From: an uncultured Eremococcus sp.
Lineage (GTDB): Bacteria > Bacillota > Bacilli > Lactobacillales > Aerococcaceae
Assembly: GCA_943914835.1 (NCBI GenBank)
Contig: CALUDO010000001.1
Location: forward strand, 185,515-249,514
DNA length: 64,000 bases
Direction: 5' to 3'
This document shows, one piece after another, positions 1 through 8,669 of the stretch. A program made the position numbers and the translations under genes. Each line of letters begins with the position of its first letter. The first letter of the stretch is position 1. Under the pieces are notes generated by a model. That model worked only from the letters and a program-made list of their open reading frames with translations. It was not told where the DNA came from and ran no database searches.

Positions 1-918
1 GTTGTCGATAAGGCTACCAGCGACCAAGCTTTATTACTAGAGACCTCCAGCTTTCAACTAGCAGGGACCCAGGAATTCAAACCGCATATCGCTGTGATTA
101 CCAATATATATCCAACCCACTTGGATTATCATGGGGATATGGAGGGGTACATTGAGGCAAAATTAAAGATCGCAGAGAATTTAGATTCCTCATCTTATTT
201 GGTATATAATTATGATCAAGAAGCCTTGCTTCATAGGGTTTCCTGCCTTCCAGGCAAGCAGGTGCCATTTGCTAGAAAGCAAGTTGACTCTTGGGTAAAG
301 GACCATGGGTCATATATTGAAGACGGAGTCATTTACTTCCAAGGACAGAAGGTTATGGAGGTTGCTAAGGTAGCGATACCTGGCCAACATAATCTTGAAA
401 ATGTGTTAGCTGCTGTTGCTGTGGCTATGCTTGAAGGTATCAGTCCCCAAGAGATTAGTGATCGAGTAGCAGCCTATCATGGCATGCCGCATCGGATTCA
501 AAGAATCGCTTCTGTGCGAGGTTGCGACTTCTATAATGATTCAAAGGCCACCAACATAACAGCCACTGTAACAGCTCTTAAGGCCTTTGATAGGCCCCTT
601 GTTTATATTGGTGGGGGCCTAGACCGTGGCAATGATTTTGATGATCTTGTGCCTTACTTAAGGGGTATTAAAGTAGCCCATCTCTATGGTCAAACTAAGC
701 ATAAAATGGCTAAAGCCTTTGAAATGGTTGGTATAGACTACCAGATTCATGAGGATTTGCAGGAAGCTACTCAGGCAGCCTATAAAGAGATGCAGTCGGG
801 GCAAGTTATGCTTTTCTCTCCTGCGTGTGCTTCCTGGGATCAATTTCCAAATTATGAAATACGCGGAGAAAATTTCGTCAAAGAAATTCAAACCTTAATT
901 CAAAAAGACCCCTACTAG
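1..918 (+). CDS. murD: UDP-N-acetylmuramoylalanine--D-glutamate ligase (5'-truncated by window edge)
   Basis: MurD adds D-glutamate to UDP-MurNAc-L-Ala in the cytoplasmic phase of peptidoglycan synthesis. The reading frame is open from base 1, so the gene begins outside the window; about 305 of the roughly 450 residues usual for the family are present. Visible signatures are ETSSFQL at the start (central Mur-ligase domain), HLDYHGDM, and a C-terminal ligase domain with the NDSKATN and SPACASWDQF motifs. The N-terminal domain and the ATP-binding loop are missing only because of the cut. murG follows after 20 bases, as in the dcw cluster. An internal GTG at 94 is not the start, because conserved MurD sequence lies upstream of it. 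Confidence 0.97.
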   Translation, partial: VVDKATSDQALLLETSSFQLAGTQEFKPHIAVITNIYPTHLDYHGDMEGYIEAKLKIAENLDSSSYLVYNYDQEALLHRVSCLPGKQVPFARKQVDSWVKDHGSYIEDGVIYFQGQKVMEVAKVAIPGQHNLENVLAAVAVAMLEGISPQEISDRVAAYHGMPHRIQRIASVRGCDFYNDSKATNITATVTALKAFDRPLVYIGGGLDRGNDFDDLVPYLRGIKVAHLYGQTKHKMAKAFEMVGIDYQIHEDLQEATQAAYKEMQSGQVMLFSPACASWDQFPNYEIRGENFVKEIQTLIQKDPY

Positions 919-938
919 GCATTGAAGGAGTGAGTATC

Positions 939-2060
939 GTGACAAAAATCAATCGAATTGTTCTCTCAGGTGGAGGGACAGGTGGACATATATATCCTGC
1001 TTTATCCGTCTATAAAGAACTTAAGCGGCGCAATCCCGATTTAGAAGCATTATATATTGGTACACAAAAAGGTCTAGAGGCTCGAATTATACCTCAGGAA
1101 GGAATTCCTTTTAAATCCATTAATATTCAGGGGCTTAAACGGTCAATCTCAATTGATAATCTTAAGACTGGAATTCATTTGTTGACTTCCATGCGGAAGG
1201 CACAAAATATGATTCAAGATTTTAAACCCGATGTGGTTATCGGAACAGGGGGGTATGTTTCAGCTCCAGTCCTATTAGCTGCTTCCTTCTTAAGTGTTCC
1301 AACTATGATTCACGAACAGAATTCTACTGCAGGGGTAACCAATCGACTGCTTTCGCGTTTCGTTACCAAAATAGGAATCTGTTTTGAAGAGGTTACAAAG
1401 GACTTCCCTAAATCTAAGTATAAAATCGAAATGACCGGGAATCCTAGGGGGCAAGAAGTTATCGACACCCCGGAGGACCCTCATATTTTGAATAGGCAAT
1501 TTGGTTTAGAAGATAATTTACCCACTGTCCTGGTGTTTGGCGGCAGCCGAGGGGCACCAGCCATTACAAAAGCTGCGGTAGATAGTATTCCTAGCTTTAG
1601 TCAAAGGGAGTATCAAGTGATCATTGCTACGGGAAGTGACCACTATGACCAGGTGGTTGAAGCCGTAGAGGGTGGTGATTCGCTCAGGGCAAAAAATGTT
1701 AAAATAGTTCCTTACATTGACAATATGCCTTCGGTTTTTCGGGCGATTGACTTAGTGGTTTGCCGGAGTGGCGCTACTACTTTGACGGAAATTCTTGCCC
1801 TAGGTTTACCTAGTTTATTGATTCCTAGCCCATATGTAACTAATAATCATCAAGAGAAAAATGCCCAATCTTTAGTATCTAAGAAGGCGGCTATGATGCT
1901 TTTGGAAAGTGATTTGAACAAGGATTCATTGACCATGTACATTGATGAGTTAATGACTAATCCAGAGAAATTAAAAGATATGTCAACCAGGGCGGCGAAT
2001 ATGGCCATTACTGATGCGCGTGATCGTATCGTTTCAATTCTAGAAGAAATTACAATTTAG
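939..2060 (+). CDS. murG: MurG, lipid II-forming GlcNAc transferase
   Basis: MurG transfers GlcNAc from UDP-GlcNAc to lipid I at the inner membrane face, giving lipid II. The protein (373 aa, normal length) has the glycine-rich loop SGGGTGGHIYPA near its N-terminus, MIHEQN in the N-domain, a second glycine loop GGSRGA near residue 200 and the donor-binding segment SGATTLTEI followed by PYVTNNHQEKNA. I chose GTG 939 over GTG 930 because AAGGAG at 925-930 sits eight bases before 939 but overlaps 930. It lies between murD and divIB, probably in one transcript. Confidence 0.97.
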   Translation: MTKINRIVLSGGGTGGHIYPALSVYKELKRRNPDLEALYIGTQKGLEARIIPQEGIPFKSINIQGLKRSISIDNLKTGIHLLTSMRKAQNMIQDFKPDVVIGTGGYVSAPVLLAASFLSVPTMIHEQNSTAGVTNRLLSRFVTKIGICFEEVTKDFPKSKYKIEMTGNPRGQEVIDTPEDPHILNRQFGLEDNLPTVLVFGGSRGAPAITKAAVDSIPSFSQREYQVIIATGSDHYDQVVEAVEGGDSLRAKNVKIVPYIDNMPSVFRAIDLVVCRSGATTLTEILALGLPSLLIPSPYVTNNHQEKNAQSLVSKKAAMMLLESDLNKDSLTMYIDELMTNPEKLKDMSTRAANMAITDARDRIVSILEEITI

Positions 2061-2099
2061 ATTCTGAGATTATTAAGCTAGGAAGAGGGGAGGAAGTTT

Positions 2100-3419
2100 A
2101 TGAGACCGCGTCGACCAAAGTCCGCCCAAGGACGTTGGAAAATAAATCAACCGGAAGTAAAATCCATACATGAAATTCCGTCTGGTCAGACCAGGGCTTC
2201 CTCCCATATCAATCAAGCTAGACTCAATCAATCTCACCAGGGCAATTACCGAATAAAGACTGATGAACTAAGTATTAGGGATAGTGGACGATATAATCAG
2301 GTAAAAGGCCAGAGTCAAGATTTTTCTGGTAACTATCGAATAGAGAACTTCAGGTCGAAGGCTAATACAAATTCAACTAGATCTGATCAATTAATGCCGC
2401 CTCGACAAGGTATGAGAGTCCGTGACTATCAAAGCAACCAACGAATTTATCAAAGTCGATTAAGGCAGCCAGACCCACAAGCAAATTATCGAGGAGCAAA
2501 GTCGAGGGTAGCTGGTTATACTGGGCAAAATTCAAATCGACAGAGACCTAGAAGTAGCCATTCTCAATCTCAAGTTCGCTATTTGGGAAATGATTACCTG
2601 AATCATTCACATCCAAAGCGACCTAGGCAGGCTAGACATAAAGGTACAGGAATAGATTTGGGGCTTGAGGGCCTGCCGGGGGGACGGCCTAAACTCTTTG
2701 CAGTCTATTCCCTTCTATACATATTAATGTTTTTAGCCTGCTTACAAATTCTCCCCTTCAATCGTGTCAATCAAGTAAAGGTAACGGGGATTGAAAGTTC
2801 CTTGGCTGACAGTGTTGCTAAGTCCTCTCGTATCCTTCCTTTTGACTCAAAAAAGGAAGTACTTCGTCAAAGACATGCAATCATAAAAAAAATCAAAGAG
2901 GAGAATCCACAGGTAGATCAGGTAGAGATAAAGGCTGACCAATGGCCATATTTGGAATTGGCTGTCACTGCTAACGATTTTCTTGCTATTTTACCTTCAG
3001 ATTCAAGTGATACTATTTATTACCTACTTTCAAGTGGAGACAGCTTTGAAATGGATCAGGATCAAAGGAATCAAGTGACATCCTTGCCTAAATTATATGA
3101 TTTTAAGGATCAAGATAAATTGAATTTACTAGCCTCCAGCCTTAGTCATTTGGACAAGAATCTTTTGAAAGATATCGACAGTATTTATTTGTCACAAAAT
3201 ACTAACAAGCCGAATACAATTGAAGTCAAAATGAAGGATGGCAATGTGGTCAAGGCCCTAATGTACACTTTTTCCCAAAAAATGCAATATTATCCTCAAA
3301 TGGTGCAGGAATTAGGTGGACGACAAGGGATTATCAATTTAGAAGTTGGAGCTTACTTCACACCGATGGATAATTCTGATAATAGTGTTAAATTAGATAC
3401 TAATATAGATAATTATTAA
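2100..3419 (+). CDS. divIB: Cell division protein DivIB/FtsQ with long cytosolic tail
   Basis: DivIB is a bitopic divisome protein that works with FtsL and DivIC at the septum. The 439-residue protein has about 195 cytosolic residues rich in Gln, Arg, Ser and Asn, one membrane segment at about 199-220, then an extracellular POTRA-like region beginning NRVNQVKVTGIE and a beta domain. The family often has a shorter cytosolic part. The tail repeats [N/Q]-[Y/Q]-R-[I/G] words (near residues 49, 78, 113 and 129) and carries RQGM (102-105) and RIYQSRLRQ (115-123), both of which recur in the FtsA tail. The strong ribosome site GGGGAGGAAG precedes ATG 2100. Confidence 0.93.
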   Translation: MRPRRPKSAQGRWKINQPEVKSIHEIPSGQTRASSHINQARLNQSHQGNYRIKTDELSIRDSGRYNQVKGQSQDFSGNYRIENFRSKANTNSTRSDQLMPPRQGMRVRDYQSNQRIYQSRLRQPDPQANYRGAKSRVAGYTGQNSNRQRPRSSHSQSQVRYLGNDYLNHSHPKRPRQARHKGTGIDLGLEGLPGGRPKLFAVYSLLYILMFLACLQILPFNRVNQVKVTGIESSLADSVAKSSRILPFDSKKEVLRQRHAIIKKIKEENPQVDQVEIKADQWPYLELAVTANDFLAILPSDSSDTIYYLLSSGDSFEMDQDQRNQVTSLPKLYDFKDQDKLNLLASSLSHLDKNLLKDIDSIYLSQNTNKPNTIEVKMKDGNVVKALMYTFSQKMQYYPQMVQELGGRQGIINLEVGAYFTPMDNSDNSVKLDTNIDNY

Positions 3420-3452
3420 GGGACTTACTTATCTGAGTCTCTTTCTTCTTCA
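3419..3452 (+). terminator. Weak hairpin with T-rich tail after divIB
   Basis: GGGACT and AGTCTC at 3420-3441 can form a short stem (one G-U pair) followed by a pyrimidine-rich run. It may attenuate transcription between divIB and ftsA. The stem is short, so confidence is low. Confidence 0.3.
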
Positions 3453-3549
3453 TTTCAAATTTGGATTATGCTATCATAAACAATGTATTAAAAGACTCAT
3501 TCAATCTCTGGAATTAGATAATCTTGAATACGAAGGGGGATACTTTTGA

Positions 3550-5046
3550 ATGAGAAACCAGGAAATATTTGTCAGCTTAGATATTGGAACAACTTCAATT
3601 AAAGTTGTTGTTGCTGAGGCAATCAATGGTCAAGTGAATATTATCGGCGTTGGAAATGAGAAATCACGCGGTTTGAGTCGAGGTGTAATTGTTGATATTG
3701 ATGAGACCGTCTATTCTATCCAACAAGCAATCAATCAGGCGGAACGCAAATCAGGTGTCCGTATTAATGAAGTGGTTGTTGGCATTCCTTCTAATCAGTT
3801 AGCTATTGAAGAATGTCATGGCATGGTTGCTGTCTCTAATGATAATCGGGAAATTACTTCGCGTGATGTAGATAATGTGATTTCGGCTGCTAAGGTTCGT
3901 TCAGTTCCGCCAGAGCGTGAGATAGTTTCAGTCATTCCTGAAGAATTTATCGTGGATGGCTTCAATGGAATTCGCGATCCTCGAGGAATGATTGGAGTTC
4001 GTTTGGAATTATATGCTCGCATCCTTACTGGACCAAAAACTATTGTTCATAATATCAAACGGTGTGTTGAAAAGGCTGGTTTGAAAATTAATGAATTGGT
4101 TCTACAACCTCAAGCCATAGCTGCCGTTGCTTTAAATGAAGATGAAAGAGAATTTGGGACAGTTGTGATTGATATGGGTGGCGGTCAAACCTCAGCGTCT
4201 ATCATTTACGATAATCAGTTGAAGTATTCATTTGTGGATCAAGAGGGTGGCGATTTTGTTACTAAAGATATCTCAATCATTTTGAATGCCTCCTTAGATA
4301 GTGCTGAAAGGATTAAGCGTGAATTTGGCTATGCGATTGCAGGCCAAACTTCAGAAGATGAATTTTTCCCAGTTGAAACAGTGGGAAAGAAAGAACCCGT
4401 TAGGGTAGACGAGCATTACCTAGCAGAAATTATAGAAGCACGTTTGTGCCAGATTTTTCAGACCATCTATGATGACCTAGTTCAAGTGGATGCTTTGGAC
4501 CTTCCGGGTGGTTTTGTTCTGACTGGTGGTGGCGTTTCACTACCAGGTGTTGTAGATTTAGCCAAACGCTATTTCGGAGGTCAAGTAAGGACTTATATTC
4601 CTAAAGAGATGGGAATGAGGAATCCGATTTACACGACCAGCATGGGCATGGTTGAATATGTGGCTGGTCTAGATGAAATTCATCAGATAGCTCAAGGTAC
4701 CTATTATGAACCTAGTCCTCAAGCTCGTGTCCAGGGACAGGTCGGTGAGGATGTCTTGTATCCAGGAAGCCAACCGCAGATGTCTCCTCAATCACCTAAT
4801 CGGGTTCGGGCTAGACAAGGAATGCAAGAAAGTCCATCAAGACCGAGACGGGAGGAAGAATATCCTGTTCAAGATAGGATATACCAGGGTCGTCCTAGAC
4901 AATCATATACTGAGGAATATATGACCTATGATGGTAATGGAGAAGAAAGCCCATATTACTACGATAATGAGGCAGACTTCCCAGCAGAAGATGGCAAAGG
5001 ATTTGCTTCAAAGATTCGTCAATTTTTTAATACGTTTTATGAATAA
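3550..5046 (+). CDS. ftsA: Cell division protein FtsA
   Basis: FtsA is the actin-like membrane tether of FtsZ. The 498-residue protein begins with the phosphate-1 motif SLDIGTTSIKVVV and contains IDMGGGQTS (about 208-215) and the adenosine motif VLTGGGVSLPG. The SHS2 domain lies at about 85-165. Residues about 385-480 form a long Arg/Gln/Pro-rich linker, longer than in many homologues, followed by the amphipathic membrane helix FASKIRQFFNTFYE at the extreme C-terminus. The linker contains RQGM (422-425) and RIYQGRPRQ (443-451), matching words in the DivIB tail. GAAGGGGGA precedes ATG 3550; ftsZ follows 28 bases later. Confidence 0.97.
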   Translation: MRNQEIFVSLDIGTTSIKVVVAEAINGQVNIIGVGNEKSRGLSRGVIVDIDETVYSIQQAINQAERKSGVRINEVVVGIPSNQLAIEECHGMVAVSNDNREITSRDVDNVISAAKVRSVPPEREIVSVIPEEFIVDGFNGIRDPRGMIGVRLELYARILTGPKTIVHNIKRCVEKAGLKINELVLQPQAIAAVALNEDEREFGTVVIDMGGGQTSASIIYDNQLKYSFVDQEGGDFVTKDISIILNASLDSAERIKREFGYAIAGQTSEDEFFPVETVGKKEPVRVDEHYLAEIIEARLCQIFQTIYDDLVQVDALDLPGGFVLTGGGVSLPGVVDLAKRYFGGQVRTYIPKEMGMRNPIYTTSMGMVEYVAGLDEIHQIAQGTYYEPSPQARVQGQVGEDVLYPGSQPQMSPQSPNRVRARQGMQESPSRPRREEEYPVQDRIYQGRPRQSYTEEYMTYDGNGEESPYYYDNEADFPAEDGKGFASKIRQFFNTFYE

Positions 5047-5074
5047 TTAGAAGCTTCAAGGAGGATTTTATAGG

Positions 5075-6367
5075 ATGGAATTATCATTTGATAGCAGTCA
5101 AAATATGGATGGAGCCGTTATTAAAGTTATTGGTGTCGGTGGCGCTGGTGGGAATGCAGTGAACCGTATGATTTTAGAAGAGGTAGCTGGGGTTGAGTTC
5201 ATCGTAGCTAATACGGATACTCAAGCTCTAAAAGGGTCCAAGGCTGAAACTAAAATCCAATTAGGACCCAAGTTTACCAAAGGACTTGGAGCTGGTTCTC
5301 AACCAGAAGTCGGGGTTAAAGCGGCTGAAGAAAGCGAAGAGCAAATTCGCAATGTACTAGAAGGTGCTGATCTTGTTTTTGTAACTGCAGGAATGGGTGG
5401 CGGTACTGGTACCGGAGCAGCCCCAATCGTGGCTAAAATTGCCAAAGATTTAGGCGCACTGACTGTCGGCGTGGTCACTCGACCTTTCACTTTTGAAGGA
5501 CCAAAACGAGGACGTGCAGCAGCTGAAGGTTTAAAAAATCTTAAAGAAAATGTAGATACTTTAGTGGTTATTTCTAATAATAGGTTATTAGAAATTGTTG
5601 ACCGCAAGACACCAATGTTAGAAGCTTTTTCTGAAGCGGATAATGTTCTGCGTCAAGGGGTTCAAGGTATATCAGATTTAATTACTGCTCCTGGCTATGT
5701 TAACCTTGACTTTGCTGATGTTCGGACTGTTATGAAGGATCAAGGAACTGCCTTAATGGGTATAGGGATAGCATCAGGTGAGAACCGGACGGCCGAAGCA
5801 ACTAAGAAGGCTATCTCTTCACCTTTATTAGAAGTTTCGATTGATGGAGCTGAGCAAATCCTCTTAAATATTACAGGTGGAGCAGATTTGAGCTTGTTTG
5901 AAGCCCAAGATGCTTCTGAAATTGTGGCAGCAGCTTCAAGTGGCGATGTCAATATCTTATTTGGTACTTCTATTGATGAAAGCCTAGGTGATGAAGTTAA
6001 GGTTACTGTTATTGCAACGGGTATTCAAAACGACAAGGCTGACCGTCCAAAACCTAATATGACTTCTAGCCGACGTCAGTTCGCTAATAATAGTGAAACA
6101 AGTGTTAATAATAGTGGCTTGTCACAAGACCGGGTTCAAATGAGTCAATCAAATGACACCCCTCTTAGAAATCAACGTCCTGATAAGGATCTATTTAGTA
6201 ACTGGGATATTAACCGGGAGAAATCAACCCGAGAAGTTGATACAGATGATGATGAGGTAAAACGTGTATTTGAGCGTAATAGTCAACCACATAACCAAGT
6301 TGAAGATAAAACTGAAGGGGATGAATTGGATACCCCACCTTTCTTCCGCAAACGTCACCGTAATTAA
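5075..6367 (+). CDS. ftsZ: Cell division GTPase FtsZ
   Basis: FtsZ polymerises into the Z-ring. The GTPase core has GVGGAGGNAVNRM near the start, the tubulin signature GGGTGTGAAP at about 108-117 and the T7 region with NLDFADVRTVM. A disordered Asn/Gln-rich linker spans about 325-415 and leads to the conserved C-terminal peptide ELDTPPFFRKRHRN, which binds FtsA and other partners. Length (430 aa) is normal. A strong AAGGAGG site precedes ATG 5075. In many Firmicutes ylmD, ylmE and sepF come next; here the next gene is ylmG. Confidence 0.98.
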   Translation: MELSFDSSQNMDGAVIKVIGVGGAGGNAVNRMILEEVAGVEFIVANTDTQALKGSKAETKIQLGPKFTKGLGAGSQPEVGVKAAEESEEQIRNVLEGADLVFVTAGMGGGTGTGAAPIVAKIAKDLGALTVGVVTRPFTFEGPKRGRAAAEGLKNLKENVDTLVVISNNRLLEIVDRKTPMLEAFSEADNVLRQGVQGISDLITAPGYVNLDFADVRTVMKDQGTALMGIGIASGENRTAEATKKAISSPLLEVSIDGAEQILLNITGGADLSLFEAQDASEIVAAASSGDVNILFGTSIDESLGDEVKVTVIATGIQNDKADRPKPNMTSSRRQFANNSETSVNNSGLSQDRVQMSQSNDTPLRNQRPDKDLFSNWDINREKSTREVDTDDDEVKRVFERNSQPHNQVEDKTEGDELDTPPFFRKRHRN

Positions 6368-6391
6368 AATGTTTGATTTATAGGTATTCTT

Positions 6392-6424
6392 TGACGGTTT
6401 AGCAGGCCCTGCTTGCTAGACCGT
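6392..6424 (+). other. Inverted repeat between ftsZ and ylmG
   Basis: GACGGTTTAGCA at 6393-6404 pairs with TGCTAGACCGTC at 6413-6424 (one G-U pair) around a nine-base loop. No run of T follows, so it is not a typical terminator; it may be an mRNA-processing or stabilising hairpin below ftsZ. Confidence 0.45.
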
Positions 6425-6462
6425 CTTTGACCATTTAGAAAAATTTGAGGTGGAAACATATA

Positions 6463-6732
6463 ATGCTTATGCAAGTGATACGAGTTGTAAATATTCTATT
6501 TAATGCTTACTCTTTTGTCTTGGTAGCTTATGCCCTGATGTCTTGGTTTCCTAATGCTCGTTCTAGTAAACTAGGCCAAGTGATACAAAGACTAGCTCAG
6601 CCCTACCTGTCCTTTTTTGATCGATTTATCCCTCCAATTGCAGGGATTAGTTTCAATGTAATTATCGCTCTTTTTGTCCTTCAATATGCTCAAAGAGGGA
6701 TTATCTATCTTCTCTTGAGTTTGGCTTACTAG
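6463..6732 (+). CDS. ylmG: YggT/YlmG family membrane protein
   Basis: Small membrane protein of 89 residues with two hydrophobic segments (about 3-25 and 65-86) joined by a loop containing SWFPNARSSK and AQPYLSFFDRFIPP, the family hallmark. Homologues lie next to ftsZ/sepF and have been linked to division and membrane organisation; the molecular function is not settled. I prefer ATG 6463 over the upstream TTG 6445, because the GAGGTGG ribosome site at 6447-6453 serves 6463. Confidence 0.85.
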   Translation: MLMQVIRVVNILFNAYSFVLVAYALMSWFPNARSSKLGQVIQRLAQPYLSFFDRFIPPIAGISFNVIIALFVLQYAQRGIIYLLLSLAY

Positions 6733-6741
6733 GTGGACAAG

Positions 6742-7527
6742 ATGACTGCGAATGATATTTACCAACATTATCGGCCTGATGAGAGTGATTTTATTGATGC
6801 TGTTTTAGGATGGATGCAATGGGTGGATAACCGATTTGCTGCCTATTTAAGTCCCTTTCTAACCCCTCGTGAAGCCAAAATTGTTAGACAGTTGGTTGGC
6901 AATCATAATGATATTAAAGTCGCTTTTAATGGAGGTTACACTGGGTCTGAGCGGCAACGGGCTCTTTTATACCCTCTGTATTACGAAGTTAAAGAGGAAG
7001 ACTTTGATCTTCAGGCTTTGAATATTAATTTTCCGGAGAAATTTGCTGAATTGAGTCATGGTCGAATCCTTGGAACCTTTATGTCTACAGGAATTGATCG
7101 CAATCGAATAGGAGATATTATTAGTGACGGTCAGTCCTGGCATATGATAGTCGATGCTTCAATGACGGATTACTTTGTGACAAACATTCATAAAATTGCC
7201 AATTTTGGAGTCCACCTGGAGCTAATATCTTGTCAAGACCTCTTAGAATCTGAAGAAAGTTGGCAAACCATCTTTGTTTTGGCAAGTTCTCTCCGGCTTG
7301 ACACATTATTAAGCAAAGTCTATAATTTTTCTAGACAACGTGCCAAGAATTCGGTATCTTCCGGCTTAGTTAAGGTGAACTTTCTCGAAATGAATCGACC
7401 TGATGTGCAGGTGGGTGAAGAAGATATTGTGTCTTTAAGACATTTTGGACGTTTCTGGATTAAGCATATTGATGGAAAGACCAGGAAAGATAATTATAAG
7501 CTCCAAATTAATGTGTTAGATAATTAG
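6742..7527 (+). CDS. ylmH: YlmH, S4-domain RNA-binding protein
   Basis: About 261 residues. The C-terminal third carries an S4 RNA-binding domain (SRQRAKNSVSSGLVKVNF), and the first two thirds match the YlmH fold. In Bacillus YlmH binds stalled ribosomal complexes and can replace RqcP in ribosome quality control (family knowledge, not visible here). AGGTGG at 6731-6736 fits ATG 6742 better than GTG 6733. Position between ylmG and divIVA is the conserved one. Confidence 0.9.
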   Translation: MTANDIYQHYRPDESDFIDAVLGWMQWVDNRFAAYLSPFLTPREAKIVRQLVGNHNDIKVAFNGGYTGSERQRALLYPLYYEVKEEDFDLQALNINFPEKFAELSHGRILGTFMSTGIDRNRIGDIISDGQSWHMIVDASMTDYFVTNIHKIANFGVHLELISCQDLLESEESWQTIFVLASSLRLDTLLSKVYNFSRQRAKNSVSSGLVKVNFLEMNRPDVQVGEEDIVSLRHFGRFWIKHIDGKTRKDNYKLQINVLDN

Positions 7528-7554
7528 AAGACTGAACTGAGAGGATGTGCGAGT

Positions 7555-8403
7555 GTGGCTTTAACACCAAATGATATCTTACAGAAAGAATTTGATAACA
7601 AGTTCCGTGGGTATGATCCGGACCAAGTAAATGATTACTTGGATGTGATTGTAGCAGAGTATGAGAAATTAATCGGTGTAAATCGAAATTTAAAGTCTGA
7701 ACTAGAAACAGCTAAGGCGAAAAATGACTATTTCGCCCAATTACAGGAAGCCTTAAATAGTTCAATTGTTGTTGCCCAAGAAGCCGCTGATCGATTGAAA
7801 CAAAACGCAAGAAAAGAAGCAGAATTAATTATTTATGAAGCGGAAAAAGAAGCGGACGCCCGCGTTAAAGAAGCTAATGATTTTGCTCAAACAATCGTGA
7901 CTGAAACAGAAGCCATCCGACGTAATAGTCAGAACTTCCGTACGCAGTTAGAAAAAATGATGCGTGACCAGTTAGAATTGGTGACCAATTCTGAATATAA
8001 ACGTCTCTTGGATAATGAAATCACATCTCAGTATCCAGATTATGAAAGAGTGAATGTTTCTGAGAAAACCTCTCGTAAGGTGGATGCTTTAGCAGAGCAA
8101 GACCGTGAGGCCTTCGACCAAGCCAACCAATTGCGAAACGAATACGATCAAATCAACCAAGATACTTATGAATCGCAAGCAGTGGATCGTGCAGATCAAA
8201 CTTACTTTGAAGCGGATGAATTGCAAAATTCCGGTCGGCCAGTAGAAAATAACGATCTTGAATTAGAAATGCCTAAAGAGCAGGATCAGTCAGACATTCT
8301 TAGGGAAGGGCAAGCAGATAATACAAAGCAAGTTAAGAATGATGCTCAAGCAAAAGAAAGTTTATTAGGCCAAACAATTCGAATTGAATTACCAAAGGAT
8401 TAA
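7555..8403 (+). CDS. divIVA: Cell division/polarity protein DivIVA
   Basis: DivIVA recognises negatively curved membrane at septa and poles. The first 60 residues form the conserved lipid-binding domain (LTPNDILQKEF, FRGYDPDQVNDYLD), followed by long coiled-coil stretches (about 35-160). The tail (about 165-282) is acidic and Gln-rich, probably disordered, as in coccoid Lactobacillales. The start is GTG 7555 with AGAGGATG upstream. It closes the dcw-linked block; the ileS T-box leader begins just after it. Confidence 0.95.
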   Translation: MALTPNDILQKEFDNKFRGYDPDQVNDYLDVIVAEYEKLIGVNRNLKSELETAKAKNDYFAQLQEALNSSIVVAQEAADRLKQNARKEAELIIYEAEKEADARVKEANDFAQTIVTETEAIRRNSQNFRTQLEKMMRDQLELVTNSEYKRLLDNEITSQYPDYERVNVSEKTSRKVDALAEQDREAFDQANQLRNEYDQINQDTYESQAVDRADQTYFEADELQNSGRPVENNDLELEMPKEQDQSDILREGQADNTKQVKNDAQAKESLLGQTIRIELPKD

Positions 8404-8424
8404 GGAAGACCTAGATTGATTACT

Positions 8425-8610
8425 TATACTTGTCAGCGAGTCGAAGGTGGTGGAAGTTCGGCAGTCCCTATGTAAGCAATTATCAACTTCTAACCTGCAT
8501 ATATGTGCCGCTTCAAAAGCGTTATCATGGTGAGCGAATTATTGATGAATAATTAATATGGGTGGTACCGCGCTTTCTGCGTCCCTTCGAAAGAAGGGAC
8601 TTTTTTTTTA
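8425..8610 (+). promoter_or_regulatory. T-box riboswitch of ileS (tRNA-Ile sensing)
   Basis: The 266-base gap before ileS holds a T-box leader. The conserved antiterminator bulge GGGTGGTACCGCG is at 8560-8572, followed by an intrinsic terminator GTCCCTTC-GAAA-GAAGGGAC (8581-8600) with eight T. Stem I elements (AGCGAG near 8436 and a GGTGG...AAG region) lie upstream. The specifier should be an Ile codon; ATC at 8524-8526 is one candidate, but I could not fold stem I reliably. A -10-like TATACT sits at 8425-8430 without a good -35. Confidence 0.93.
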
Positions 8611-8669
8611 TTTCGTGTGGTAGGATAATAATAATTGAGTTTGGATAATAAACAGAAGGAGTGCAATTG

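Noticed and set aside
5299..5607. Minus-strand open frame of 102 codons inside ftsZ
   Set aside because: It is a shadow of ftsZ codon bias, with no ribosome site and a low-complexity product.
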